Assembly (NCBI RefSeq): GCF_014199445.1
Contig: NZ_JACIJS010000003.1
Span: 62,001 to 126,000, forward strand
Length of the DNA: 64,000 nucleotides
From: Rubricella aquisinus
GTDB taxonomy: Bacteria; Pseudomonadota; Alphaproteobacteria; Rhodobacterales; Rhodobacteraceae
Reading direction: 5' to 3'
A program made the translations under genes and the position numbers. The notes beneath the pieces were generated by a model. The model ran no database searches. It saw only the letters and a list, made by a program, of their open reading frames with translations, and was not told the DNA's origin. Below are positions 46,240 to 54,630 of this stretch, piece after piece (position 1 is the stretch's first letter; each line of letters begins with the position of its first letter).

Positions 46240-47306
46240 AGGGCCGATTTCACGGCGTTTGCCGCATCCTGCGTCGTTGCGGTCCCACCGATGTCGCGCG
46301 TGAGGGCGGTGCCCGTTGACACGACCTGCCAGACGGCGGCGTCAAGCCGCGCACCCGCCGCCGCCAAGGCGGGCATCTCGTGGCGCTCCGCCAGCCAATC
46401 CAGCATCATCGCGCCCGACAGGATCATCGCGAGCGGGTTGGCGATCCCTTGGCCCGCGATATCGGGGGCGCTGCCATGGCAGGGCTGAAACACCGCGTTG
46501 TCGTCTCCGATATCGGCAGACGGGGCAAGGCCAAGACCACCCATGATCCCAGCCCCCAGATCGGACAGGATGTCGCCAAACATATTCTCCGTCACCATCA
46601 CGTCCCATGCCTGCGGGCGCGTGACCATAAAGAGGGCCATCGCATCGACATAGGCATGGTCGGTGGCGATATCGGGGTGGCCCAGTGCCGCCTCATCAAA
46701 CAGCCGCCGCATATAAGCGAAGGCGCGGAACACGTTTGCCTTGTCCACCAGCGTGACCCGGCCCGGCCCCTTGCCCAGCGCTTTACGCCGTGCGGCCATG
46801 CGGAAGGCAAAGGCAAACAGCTTATGGGATGTGGCGCGGGTGATGCGCAGCGTTTCCTCGGCGTAGTCCTCGGTCACCAGCCCCTTGCCCAGCGTGTGAA
46901 ACAGCCCTTCCGTGCTTTCCCGGATCAGCACGAAATCGACCGGTTCCGTGATCTTGAGCGGGCTGGGCTGCCCCGGCACGATCCGAACGGGGCGCACGCC
47001 CGCATAGAGGTCGAGTGCGATGCGCAGGTCGATCTGGGGCGTGATCTCCGTCCCGTCCTCATAGCGCACGCTCGGAAGGCCCATGGCAGAGAGCAGGATC
47101 GCATCGCTGGCGCGGGCCGCATCAAGGGAGCTTTGCGGCAGCGCGTCACCATGATCGCGATAGTGGCCCGCCCCCGCGGGCAGATGCGTGAAATCGAGCG
47201 TCGCGATCCCCTGTGTCACCTGCTCCAGCAGGGCAAGGGTGGGGGTCATGATCTCTGGCCCGATGCCATCCCCATCGAAAACGGCAATCTTGAGATGTGG
47301 GGACAT
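46236..47306 (-). CDS. Tartrate/isopropylmalate-type decarboxylating dehydrogenase
   Basis: 356 residues, isocitrate/isopropylmalate dehydrogenase superfamily. Blocks: FDGDGIGPEIM near 9, substrate motif LIRESTEGLFHT near 128, LVDKANVFRAF near 189 and FGDILSDLGAGIMGGLG near 247. It resembles TtuC-like tartrate dehydrogenases more than LeuB, since no leuCD genes are near and a catabolic regulator is. It would oxidise and decarboxylate a 2-hydroxy acid with NAD. The ATG at 47306 has AGGAG upstream. First gene of the GntR operon. Confidence 0.85.
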   Translation of the reverse strand: MSPHLKIAVFDGDGIGPEIMTPTLALLEQVTQGIATLDFTHLPAGAGHYRDHGDALPQSSLDAARASDAILLSAMGLPSVRYEDGTEITPQIDLRIALDLYAGVRPVRIVPGQPSPLKITEPVDFVLIRESTEGLFHTLGKGLVTEDYAEETLRITRATSHKLFAFAFRMAARRKALGKGPGRVTLVDKANVFRAFAYMRRLFDEAALGHPDIATDHAYVDAMALFMVTRPQAWDVMVTENMFGDILSDLGAGIMGGLGLAPSADIGDDNAVFQPCHGSAPDIAGQGIANPLAMILSGAMMLDWLAERHEMPALAAAGARLDAAVWQVVSTGTALTRDIGGTATTQDAANAVKSAL

Positions 47307-47324
47307 GGGCGCAGCTCCTGCTTG

Positions 47325-47346
47325 ATGTATGCATTAATGTATGCAT
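47325..47346. promoter_or_regulatory. Putative GntR operator (tandem ATGTATGCAT)
   Basis: Two copies of ATGTATGCAT, at 47325-47334 and 47337-47346, exactly 12 bp apart, in the 75-bp divergent gap between the dehydrogenase and monooxygenase genes. FCD-type GntR proteins often bind near-palindromes of this kind, so this is the likely operator for both directions. Confidence 0.6.
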
Positions 47347-47381
47347 TGATGGAGGCTGAATAGCAAGCAAGGAGCGCACCC

Positions 47382-47681
47382 ATGCATATCGTTTGCGTCA
47401 CTCTGCGAGTGGACCCCGCGCAATGGGACGCGTTTTTGCCGCTCATGCGGGAGAATGCGGACGCGTCCCTCGCCAATGAGCCGGGCTGCCATGTGTTTGA
47501 GATCAGCGTGGATGAGGGGCTGTGCGAAGTGTTCCTCTATGAAGTCTATGCGGATGCGGCAGCCTTTGCCGCGCATCTTGAGACTGCGCATTTCATCGCC
47601 TTTGACCGGGCTGCGGGACCGATGATCCTGACCAAGGATGTGCACCAATATTCGGGGCTGAAGGAGGCGGCGCATGGATGA
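47382..47681 (+). CDS. Antibiotic-biosynthesis-monooxygenase/LsrG-like protein
   Basis: 99 residues, one ferredoxin-like ABM domain: MHIVCVTLRVDPAQWDAFLP, NEPGCHVFEISVDEG, then FLYEVYADAAAFAAHLET and HFIAFDRA. The pattern of a short MH-x-V start, EPG...FE and YE-Y...AF-AH is that of the LsrG/YgiN group, whose members isomerise or oxidise small quinone or dione compounds. It is translated just ahead of, and overlapping by 8 bp, the metallo-beta-lactamase gene. The site AAGGAG precedes the ATG. Confidence 0.82.
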   Translation: MHIVCVTLRVDPAQWDAFLPLMRENADASLANEPGCHVFEISVDEGLCEVFLYEVYADAAAFAAHLETAHFIAFDRAAGPMILTKDVHQYSGLKEAAHG

Positions 47682-48459
47682 CATCTGGGAGGTCCGGGCG
47701 CTGAAATATGCCGACCGGAACAGCCGCACACGCGCCGATAGCTTTGTCTTTGATGACAATCACGACGCGCCGCATCCGATGGACTACTTTATCTGGGTGC
47801 TGACCAACGGCGCGCGGCAAATCGTCGTGGACACCGGCTATGACGCGGATGAGGCCGCGCGGCGGGACCGCCCGATCCTGCGCGATCCGGCGAAAGCGTT
47901 GGAGGATATGGGCCTGCGGGCGGATGCGGTGGAGGAGGTGATCCTCACGCATCTGCATTATGACCATGCCGGGTCGCTCCACCGGTTTCCCAATGCGACA
48001 TTCCATCTGCAAGAGGCCGAGATGGCCTTTGCCACTGGCCCGTGCATGTGTCACCCAACCCTGCAAATGCCCTTCACCGCCGATCATGTCTGCGAGATGG
48101 TGCGCAAGGTTTATTCCGGGCGGGTGGTGTTTCACCAAGGGGCGGGTCAGGTCGCCCCGGGGGTGGAGGTGCATTGCATCGGCGGGCATTCGCGCGGGCT
48201 ACAGGCGGTGCGGGTCAAAACGGTGTCAGGCTGGCTGTGCCTTGCGTCGGATGCATCACATTTCTACGAAAATTTCGAAGCTGAAAAGCCGTTTCCCATC
48301 GTGGTGGACGTTGAGGATATGCTGGCCGGGTTTCGCACGATCCGGCGGCTCGCGAGCCATGACGGGTTGGTCATCCCCGGCCATGACCCCCTCGTGACGG
48401 AGCGCTTCGCGATCGCCGAAGCGCCCCATATCTGGCGATTGGATCGCGGCCCGCGCTAG
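47674..48459 (+). CDS. Metallo-beta-lactamase-fold lactonase (AHL-lactonase-like)
   Basis: 261 residues. The zinc site is LTHLHYDHAGS near 89-99 (HxHxDH), with H in GGHSRG near 170, D in ASDASHFY near 191 and H in PGHDPL near 235. These are the ligands of the AiiA/AhlD and 4-pyridoxolactonase group. In a sugar-acid locus it might open a sugar lactone; quorum quenching is the alternative. It ends tail to tail with the exported-protein operon: the two stop codons share the palindrome CTAG. Confidence 0.85.
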   Translation: MDDIWEVRALKYADRNSRTRADSFVFDDNHDAPHPMDYFIWVLTNGARQIVVDTGYDADEAARRDRPILRDPAKALEDMGLRADAVEEVILTHLHYDHAGSLHRFPNATFHLQEAEMAFATGPCMCHPTLQMPFTADHVCEMVRKVYSGRVVFHQGAGQVAPGVEVHCIGGHSRGLQAVRVKTVSGWLCLASDASHFYENFEAEKPFPIVVDVEDMLAGFRTIRRLASHDGLVIPGHDPLVTERFAIAEAPHIWRLDRGPR

Positions 48460-49289
48460 CCGCGCCCACCGCCAAAGCCGGTGCCGGTGGAGAACACCCC
48501 GCCGGGGCAATCATTCGGATCAGGGGCCATGCCCTGCGCACGGCGTTCTTCCGCGCGTCTCAGCCGCTCACTGGGATGGCAGCGGAATGTTTCGGGGAAA
48601 TAATCAATCAATTCGCCATAGATTGAATTGATGATGTTAAACCCCGGATCCTCGGGAGGCGTACACATCATGTCGATCACAGTATCGATCCCGTTGTCGA
48701 TGCGCGCAAACCCGCTGTACCCGTCTGCCTGATATCGGAATCCCACTAGTCCCTTGTCACTCTCCACGCGTTCCAGCGTTACCTTTCGTGATCCGTCAGC
48801 CGTACAATTCACATAAACGCCCGAATCTTGCGGGCCGCTTTCAATCGGGGTCGGACCAAACTGAACTGGCGTGGGAACGCCCGGCTTGCCGTGACATACC
48901 ACCGAGGTGCCGGAGGTCCGCTGCTCCCCCAGCCCAAGCGCGCCGAAGCCGTGGAATGTCACAGTCTCACGACTGCCATCCCCGCAGATCACCTCCCCCC
49001 GGTGATAGCCGGTCACGAAATCCGCGCCGCTGTCATTGGTGAGGGAAAGTTGCGCGGTGGGCAGGCCATTGCGCATCGTGATCTCGATCCGCCCGGACAC
49101 GCCCGGTGGAATGTCGGTGATCGGCACATTGTCCATGCAGGTGGCATAGACGCTCTGACATTCCATCGGGCGGCCTGTGGCCTGCACACAAGGGATAAAG
49201 CGTGCCTTGCAGAACGCCTCATCCCCGTCTTGTGCGATGGCAGGCAGCGGGATCAGCAGCAGCCCTGCGATGGCCAGCGCGCGGATCAC
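48456..49289 (-). CDS. Exported cysteine-containing protein of unknown function
   Basis: 277 residues starting at a GTG (49289) that overlaps the stop of the lipoprotein gene upstream. The signal peptide is IRALAIAGLLLIPLPAIA. The mature N-terminus has four cysteines in FCKARFIPCVQATGRPMECQ and VYATCMD; there are four more further on, so disulfides are likely in the periplasm. The tail is rich in Gly (GTGFGGGRG). It is not a paralogue of the four lipoproteins before it but is coupled to them. I do not recognise a family. Confidence 0.75.
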   Translation of the reverse strand: MIRALAIAGLLLIPLPAIAQDGDEAFCKARFIPCVQATGRPMECQSVYATCMDNVPITDIPPGVSGRIEITMRNGLPTAQLSLTNDSGADFVTGYHRGEVICGDGSRETVTFHGFGALGLGEQRTSGTSVVCHGKPGVPTPVQFGPTPIESGPQDSGVYVNCTADGSRKVTLERVESDKGLVGFRYQADGYSGFARIDNGIDTVIDMMCTPPEDPGFNIINSIYGELIDYFPETFRCHPSERLRRAEERRAQGMAPDPNDCPGGVFSTGTGFGGGRG

Positions 49290-50833
49290 TGGAAAATCTC
49301 GCTCGCGCAGGTGCTGTAGTATGCGTCCTGCGCTTGCATCATTTCGTCGATCAGGTTGCAGCTTGCCGTATAGGCAAAGGTGCGCATCGCCGTTTGGCAT
49401 TGAGCGGAGGCCGTCGCCGGGATCGGGATCGTGTGCGGGCCGGACCCCATCGGGCAGGAGAAGGTGTAATTTGTCATGCCCGCTTGTGCCGCGGCCTGCT
49501 CTGCGGCACCGGCCCCGCCTGATCCAGGGCGAACAGGCGTGTCAAATCCCGGACCCGCCCCATAGACCGGGCTGTCCCCGACCCGGCGAGAATAGTCGAT
49601 ATTGGGGTCGGTGTTCATGTTGCGCCCGTCGATACGCTGGATGCACTGGCCGGTGGATGGATCAATCATCCCGCCTGCCGCCACACATGTATTATTGCCA
49701 CTTTGCGGTGCGCTGGACCCGCTGCTCCCCAGCGTGGCATTCGCTGCCCCCGTGGCCAGCATGGTGCCGAAATCGGTGACGCTGGGTGCGCTGGCCCCGC
49801 CGCCGCCAAGTATGTTGGCAAAATTACCGACACTGCCGCCGCCGATCGCCGCCGCCGTGGTCTGACCCATCTGCGCCGATTGCCCGGTGCCGCTGAACAA
49901 CTCCCCGAACAGGCCAACGGCAGAAGCCGTGCCCGCATCCATCAGGCCCGAGGATTGCCCCATCCCGAGCATCGTCCCGGTCATCACATCCGCCCCACTA
50001 TCGGCAGTCGCCACGTTGCCCATGATGTTGGAGAAGGTGGACCCCATCAGATCACCATCGGACCCGCCGACGATCCCACCCAGAAGGGAGCCGCCTAGCT
50101 GCCCCATCAGGCCGATCATCGCCCGATCGCCAGCATCGGGGCCGCTTGATTGCTGGCTCTGGACCACCCCAGGCCCGCCGGCCATCGCGGTGGTCGTTGG
50201 CTGGCGCTGCGGTTGGGGATCGGCAGCGGCAAGCCCGGACCGCATGGATTGTTCTGCCAGGGCGATCCGTTCGGAATTGGCTGGATTGGCGACGTAGTTC
50301 TCCAAAAGACCGATCACTTCGCTGTCGCGCGCAAGGCTGCTTCGCTGTTGGTACTGCAACGCGCCGCGCGGTCCGATACACGGGCCGCTTCCGCAATTGG
50401 GCATATAAAAGGTCAGATCGCCGGTCATCAGGGCCGTGCGCACGAATTGCGGATAGCCCTGTGTCGCACCCCATTGCAGGGTGAAGGAATTGTTCGGATC
50501 GACCTGCGCGGTGTTCACCAGCCAACGTGCGATGTCATATTGTTCAACCGCGGCGGCCGTATAGAGGAGCGTGTCTTGTCCGGTCGACACTGGCGGATCA
50601 AGGTCAACGCCCTGCGCGTGCAACATCCGCAGGGTTTGCAAGTCGCCCTCCCAGACGAGGGCTTTGATCTGTCCCCATTCGGTATCGGCAAAGGCCTGAT
50701 AATCCCCGCCGTAATTCGTGGCGACATGCTGCTGAAGCGACGAGGCGTCCATCGCGTTCGGGATCGGTGTTCCCATACAGGCGGTCAGGGCAACAAGGGC
50801 CGTGGCGGTGAACAGGGTTCTGATCCGGGTCAT
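49286..50833 (-). CDS. Lipoprotein paralogue A (ankyrin-like/Gly-rich/4-Cys)
   Basis: 515 residues, unknown family. The lipobox is ALTAC (C20). Residues about 50-120 look like ankyrin repeats (LRMLHAQGVDLDPP, TLLYTAAAVEQYDIARWLV). A block GPRGALQYQQRSSLARDS and PANSERIALAEQ is shared with paralogue D. A glycine-rich, helix-like middle (GGSLLGGIVGGSDGDLM, TADSGADVMTGTM, GQSSGLMDAGTAS) is shared by all four. The C-terminus (FSCPMGSGPHTIPIPA, AMRTFAYTASCNLIDEM) has four conserved cysteines. It is probably anchored to the outer membrane. It overlaps both neighbours by 4 nt. Confidence 0.78.
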   Translation of the reverse strand: MTRIRTLFTATALVALTACMGTPIPNAMDASSLQQHVATNYGGDYQAFADTEWGQIKALVWEGDLQTLRMLHAQGVDLDPPVSTGQDTLLYTAAAVEQYDIARWLVNTAQVDPNNSFTLQWGATQGYPQFVRTALMTGDLTFYMPNCGSGPCIGPRGALQYQQRSSLARDSEVIGLLENYVANPANSERIALAEQSMRSGLAAADPQPQRQPTTTAMAGGPGVVQSQQSSGPDAGDRAMIGLMGQLGGSLLGGIVGGSDGDLMGSTFSNIMGNVATADSGADVMTGTMLGMGQSSGLMDAGTASAVGLFGELFSGTGQSAQMGQTTAAAIGGGSVGNFANILGGGGASAPSVTDFGTMLATGAANATLGSSGSSAPQSGNNTCVAAGGMIDPSTGQCIQRIDGRNMNTDPNIDYSRRVGDSPVYGAGPGFDTPVRPGSGGAGAAEQAAAQAGMTNYTFSCPMGSGPHTIPIPATASAQCQTAMRTFAYTASCNLIDEMMQAQDAYYSTCASEIFQ

Positions 50834-51981
50834 TGGTAAATCTCCGCTGCGCATTGGCTGTAATAGGCATCCTGAGCAGGCCCCATCTCATCGACGAGGT
50901 TGCAGGTCGCGGCAAAGGCGAATGTCCGCATGGCGCTGATGCATTGGGGGTTGCTCGAGGCGGGAATGGGGATGTTATGCGGCCCGGACCCCATCGGACA
51001 GGTGAAGGAATAGTTGGATGGTGTGCCTGCCGTTTGTATGGGCGTTGCAACTTCCCGCTGAACAGCACCCGGCCGCTGGATTGCTCCCGATTGCGTGGCG
51101 GCAGCGCCGCCGCCAAAAAGGCTCCCAGCCACGCCGATCATCCCTGCGGTGCTGCTGTCCATCAGGCCGGACCCTTGACCGATGGCACTCATCGTGCCGG
51201 TCAAGGCATTGCCACTATTGGCTCCGTCCACAATGCCAGTGAGGGTCGAGGCGAAAATATCGCCCTCCGATCCGCCAATGGCAGAGCCAAGCGCTGAGCC
51301 CGCGAGGGAGCCAAAAATGCCCATCACGGCGCTGCCACCACCGCCGCCGCCGCTGTTTTGCTCCTGCGCCAAAACAGGGCCAGTGTCATAGCCCGCACGG
51401 GCAAGCGCGGTGAGAAAGGCAGGGTGATCGAACTGCACCGCGATGCGCGCGGTGCGCGCAAGAGCATCCTGCCCGCTGTAATAGCGGCCACTGTCATCGG
51501 TGTAGAAAATCGCATTGTACCGCAGGGCAAGGTCGACCATCTCGGGACTGTCACGGAGAACAGCAGTCTCCAGCGGCCCTTCGCAATGGGTTCGCGCCCC
51601 TGTGGCACACATTTGCATCGCGCGTTTGACCGTGTAGCCGGACCGGATCAGGGCATCCGCAATTGCGGGTTGGTTTTCGTGCAACGCCTGAAGGACGGAG
51701 GGCGTCAGCCAGTCATAAAGGTCGTCATCGTCGGGGTTCCAGCCGCGCCGCAACATCTCCTCAATAAGGTCCACGCGTCCCGCCACGATATAGTCAAACG
51801 ACGGTCGCGCCAAACTCGCCCCCTCAAAGGCCATGACGTCACCACCAAATTCGGTATCAATGATTGCGCCCAGCTCTTGTGCGCTCGACGGTGGGTTTAG
51901 CACATAAGAGGGCGCGCATCCGGCAAGAGCGAGCGGGAGCGTGATGGCGGTGACCCGCAGGAGGTTTTGCAAGAGTCTCAT
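50830..51981 (-). CDS. Lipoprotein paralogue B
   Basis: 383 residues. Lipobox is LALAGC (C22). The N-terminus PPSSAQELGAIIDTEFGGDV is shared with paralogue C, not with A or D. Ankyrin-like segments follow (VDLIEEMLRRGWNPD, PAIADALIRSGYTV, PEMVDLALRYNAIF, PAFLTALARAGYDT), then a run of six glycines, the common glycine-rich middle (GSALGSAIGGSEGDIFA) and the four-cysteine tail (FTCPMGSGPHNIPIPA ... QCAAEIYQ). Its stop overlaps paralogue A by ATGA. Function unknown. Confidence 0.78.
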   Translation of the reverse strand: MRLLQNLLRVTAITLPLALAGCAPSYVLNPPSSAQELGAIIDTEFGGDVMAFEGASLARPSFDYIVAGRVDLIEEMLRRGWNPDDDDLYDWLTPSVLQALHENQPAIADALIRSGYTVKRAMQMCATGARTHCEGPLETAVLRDSPEMVDLALRYNAIFYTDDSGRYYSGQDALARTARIAVQFDHPAFLTALARAGYDTGPVLAQEQNSGGGGGGSAVMGIFGSLAGSALGSAIGGSEGDIFASTLTGIVDGANSGNALTGTMSAIGQGSGLMDSSTAGMIGVAGSLFGGGAAATQSGAIQRPGAVQREVATPIQTAGTPSNYSFTCPMGSGPHNIPIPASSNPQCISAMRTFAFAATCNLVDEMGPAQDAYYSQCAAEIYQ

Positions 51982-51991
51982 GTGTTGGCCT

Positions 51992-53185
51992 TCAGTTATA
52001 AATCTCCGCAGCGCATTGGCTGTAATACGCGTCCTGCGCGGGGCCCATTTCGTCAATGAGGTTACAGGTGGCCGTATAGGCGAAGGTCCGCATCGCGGTG
52101 ATGCATTGCGGGTTGTTTGACGCAGGCACTGGGATGGTGTGCGGGCCGGACCCCATAGGGCAGGAGAACGTATAGTTCGACGGCTGACCCAACGGCGCGC
52201 TTTGCTGGGGGACGGCGATCTGTTGCTGCGTCGCCTGCGGGCGCTGGATCGCGCCGGAGGACGTGGTTTGCGCAGCACTGCTGCCGCCGCCACCGAACAG
52301 GCTGCCTGCCATGCCGAGCATGCTGGCCGTACCGCTGTCCATCAGACCGGAGGATTGGCCAAGTGCTGTCATCGTCCCGGTCATGACTTCGGCCCCACTG
52401 TCAGCCGTCAGCGCGTTGTTCATCACCCCGCTAAACGCCTGCTCGAACAGTGCACCATCAGACCCGCCGATCACGTCCCCGACAGCCGATCCCATGGCGG
52501 ACCCGAACAGACCCATCATAGCACCCCCTGCGCCACCACCGCTGCCCGAACGGCGCTCGGCTTGAACTTCAGCCAGAGCGGCACTGGTATCATATCCCGC
52601 CTGACCGAGTGCGGTGAGGAACCTTGTGCTTTCCCTTTGGACCGCCCAACTTGCCGCCATTTCGAGGGCATCTTGCCCACTGCGCATACGTCCACGATTG
52701 TCTTCGATTACGAGAGCATTATAGCGGAACGCAACATCCACAAGCTCCGGTATGTCATGCAAAGCTCCACGGCTGAGCGGCGTGGAACTACAGTACCGAA
52801 CCGCGCAGTCTTGGACCGCATCCTGCACAGTATAGCCAGACGCAATAAGAATGTCCGCGACATCTGTATAATTTCGAGCCAGCGCCTCAAGGGTATGCGG
52901 CTCCCAGTCGTCATATTGTTCCGGCTGTGCTTCCGGATCCCATCCGCGCCGCAGCATTTCCGCAATTAGATCGGCGCGCCCTAGTCTGACATAAACCGAC
53001 GACGGAAATGACAAAGAATCGCTGTTCTCAAACGCCCAAACATCGCCACCGAATTGCTGGTCAATTATTGCGCCCAATTCTTGAGCGGATGAAGGCGGGG
53101 TATCGATATAAGAAGAGGTACATCCACCAATGAGTACAGCAGCTGTGACTGCCGTGGCACGCATCACGTTCTGGAAAACCGGCAT
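51992..53185 (-). CDS. Lipoprotein paralogue C
   Basis: 397 residues. Lipobox is LIGGC (C22). The N-terminal half (PPSSAQELGAIIDQQFGGDV, ADLIAEMLRRGWDPE, YTDVADILIASGYTV) groups with paralogue B. The C-terminal half, from GAMMGLFGSAMGSAVGDVIG to the end, is almost identical to paralogue D in protein and in DNA. It is thus a mosaic. It sits 10 bp before paralogue B. Its 5' half is noticeably less GC-rich than the rest of the operon, fitting different origins for the two halves. Confidence 0.78.
   Translation of the reverse strand: MPVFQNVMRATAVTAAVLIGGCTSSYIDTPPSSAQELGAIIDQQFGGDVWAFENSDSLSFPSSVYVRLGRADLIAEMLRRGWDPEAQPEQYDDWEPHTLEALARNYTDVADILIASGYTVQDAVQDCAVRYCSSTPLSRGALHDIPELVDVAFRYNALVIEDNRGRMRSGQDALEMAASWAVQRESTRFLTALGQAGYDTSAALAEVQAERRSGSGGGAGGAMMGLFGSAMGSAVGDVIGGSDGALFEQAFSGVMNNALTADSGAEVMTGTMTALGQSSGLMDSGTASMLGMAGSLFGGGGSSAAQTTSSGAIQRPQATQQQIAVPQQSAPLGQPSNYTFSCPMGSGPHTIPVPASNNPQCITAMRTFAYTATCNLIDEMGPAQDAYYSQCAAEIYN
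51994..52463 (-). repeat. Direct repeat block, copy in paralogue C
   Basis: About 470 bp matching 53200-53669 with roughly seven substitutions by my count and no gaps. It covers the stop codon, the four-cysteine tail and most of the glycine-rich middle. Similarity falls sharply beyond 52463. Confidence 0.9.
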
Positions 53186-53197
53186 AGTTGCGATCCC

Positions 53198-54466
53198 TTA
53201 GTTATAAATCTCCGCAGCGCATTGGCTGTAATACGCGTCCTGCGCGGGGCCCATTTCGTCAATGAGGTTACAGGTGGCCGTATAGGCGAAGGTCCGCATC
53301 GCGGTGATGCATTGCGGGTTGTTTGATGCAGGCACTGGGATGGTGTGCGGGCCGGACCCCATAGGGCAGGAGAACGTATAGTTCGACGGCTGCCCCAAGG
53401 GCGCGCTTTGCTGGGGGACGGCGATCTGTTGCTGCGTCGCCTGCGGGCGCTGGATCGCGCCGGAGGACGTGGTTTGCGGCGCACTGCTGCCGCCGCCACC
53501 GAACAGGCTGCCTGCCATGCCGAGCATGCTGGCCGTACCGCTGTCCATCAAGCCGGAGGATTGGCCAAGTGCTGTCATCGTCCCGGTCATGACTTCGGCC
53601 CCACTGTCAGCCGTCAGCGCGTTGTTCATCACCCCGCTAAACGCCTGCTCGAACAGTGCACCGTCCGAGCCACCGATCACGTCCCCCACGGCAGAGCCCA
53701 TGACGGACCCGAACAGCCCCATGAGTGCGCCACCGCCGCCACCGCCGCTGGAGGAGCTGCTGCTGGCGCTTGCCGTGCGTTGCGGGGCAGGGGCGGCCTG
53801 TCCGGTGCCGTAATAGGCCGGTCCTTCAAGGCCAAGCGCCATGAGGGTTTCGAATTTGGGGTTCTGCTGCTCCCATTGCGCCACGCGCTCCGCATTGGCG
53901 GGATCGGACAGGAATTGGCTCAAGACCCGGGTGATCATCGCAGAGTCGCCATGCCGCTCCTGTGCGGCGATCAATGCGCCGCGCGGGCCCCAAAGGCTAG
54001 GATGACAGGGAAGCGCCTCATCACAGGTAAAGAAATAATCGCCACGCTGTAGGGAATATCGCGCCAAGGCCCCTTTCAACTCATCACTCAGCGGACCATT
54101 CCAAGCATCGCCCTTCACCGCCCCATACAGAACCCGACCCGGACGGGGATCGAGGTTGAGCTGCATCATCTGCGGCACAATGGGCGGCGCGATATAGGTC
54201 GCATAGCGCAACAGGTTCTGATCGCCGCGCTTATCGGGCGGATCAAGGTCAGCGCCATTGGCATGCAAATGCTGAATGGCGGCGATATCTTCGTTGAACA
54301 CGAGATCGCGCACATAATCCCAGTTTGCCGCGGTATAGGCAGAGTAGTTCCCGCCATAGCGGAGCGAGACGGTGTTGTTGATCTGACCTAGATCAGCGAC
54401 CGGGTAACCGCAGGCCGCGACGGAAACCATCAGGGCAGCGAGCAAACCTTTTGTGCGGGTGAACAT
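53198..54466 (-). CDS. Lipoprotein paralogue D (first gene of the operon)
   Basis: 422 residues. Lipobox is SVAAC (C19). The N-terminal half groups with paralogue A: LRYGGNYSAYTAANWDYVRD, IQHLHANGADLDPPDKRGDQ (ankyrin-like), WGPRGALIAAQERHGDSAMI and DPANAERVAQWEQ. A linker of serines and glycines follows (SASSSSSSGGGGGG), then the glycine-rich middle and the four-cysteine tail nearly identical to paralogue C. GAAGGAG-like sequence lies eight bases before the ATG. Function unknown; an envelope role is inferred only from the lipobox. Confidence 0.8.
   Translation of the reverse strand: MFTRTKGLLAALMVSVAACGYPVADLGQINNTVSLRYGGNYSAYTAANWDYVRDLVFNEDIAAIQHLHANGADLDPPDKRGDQNLLRYATYIAPPIVPQMMQLNLDPRPGRVLYGAVKGDAWNGPLSDELKGALARYSLQRGDYFFTCDEALPCHPSLWGPRGALIAAQERHGDSAMITRVLSQFLSDPANAERVAQWEQQNPKFETLMALGLEGPAYYGTGQAAPAPQRTASASSSSSSGGGGGGALMGLFGSVMGSAVGDVIGGSDGALFEQAFSGVMNNALTADSGAEVMTGTMTALGQSSGLMDSGTASMLGMAGSLFGGGGSSAPQTTSSGAIQRPQATQQQIAVPQQSAPLGQPSNYTFSCPMGSGPHTIPVPASNNPQCITAMRTFAYTATCNLIDEMGPAQDAYYSQCAAEIYN
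53200..53669 (-). repeat. Direct repeat block, copy in paralogue D
   Basis: Partner of the block at 51994-52463, at a fixed offset of 1206 bp. The near identity contrasts with the much weaker match of both to paralogues A and B, pointing to recent gene conversion or duplication of this 3' module. Confidence 0.9.
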
Positions 54467-54493
54467 GGGGCAATCTCCTTCAAAACTCGGGAA

Positions 54494-54523
54494 AGTTTAG
54501 GAGACCGACAGAAAGTGAGTCAA
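54494..54523 (-). promoter_or_regulatory. Probable promoter of the lipoprotein operon
   Basis: On the minus strand TTGACT (54523-54518), an 18-bp spacer and TAAACT (54499-54494), giving a transcript start about 20 bp before the ATG of paralogue D. No other promoter-sized gap exists before 48456. Confidence 0.55.
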
Positions 54524-54579
54524 ACCTGATTGTCGTGTTGTCCAACTACATATCGGAAACGATAGGTCCAAAATGGAAA

Positions 54580-54597
54580 GGGCACCCGAGGGTGCCC
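54580..54597 (-). terminator. Terminator of the TRAP operon
   Basis: The 8-bp stem GGGCACCC/GGGTGCCC with a 2-nt centre, followed on the minus strand by TTTCCATTTT. It lies 33 bp after the stop of the TRAP large permease gene. Confidence 0.75.
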
Positions 54598-54630
54598 AAT
54601 CCGTCGCCAGTTTGACCGCACGCCGCCGGG

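Noticed and set aside
50000-53500. Arg/Ser/Pro-rich frames across the glycine-rich lipoprotein genes
   Set aside because: Frame-shifted readings of the repeated Gly/Ser-rich segments; they begin and end at random and lack starts with ribosome sites.
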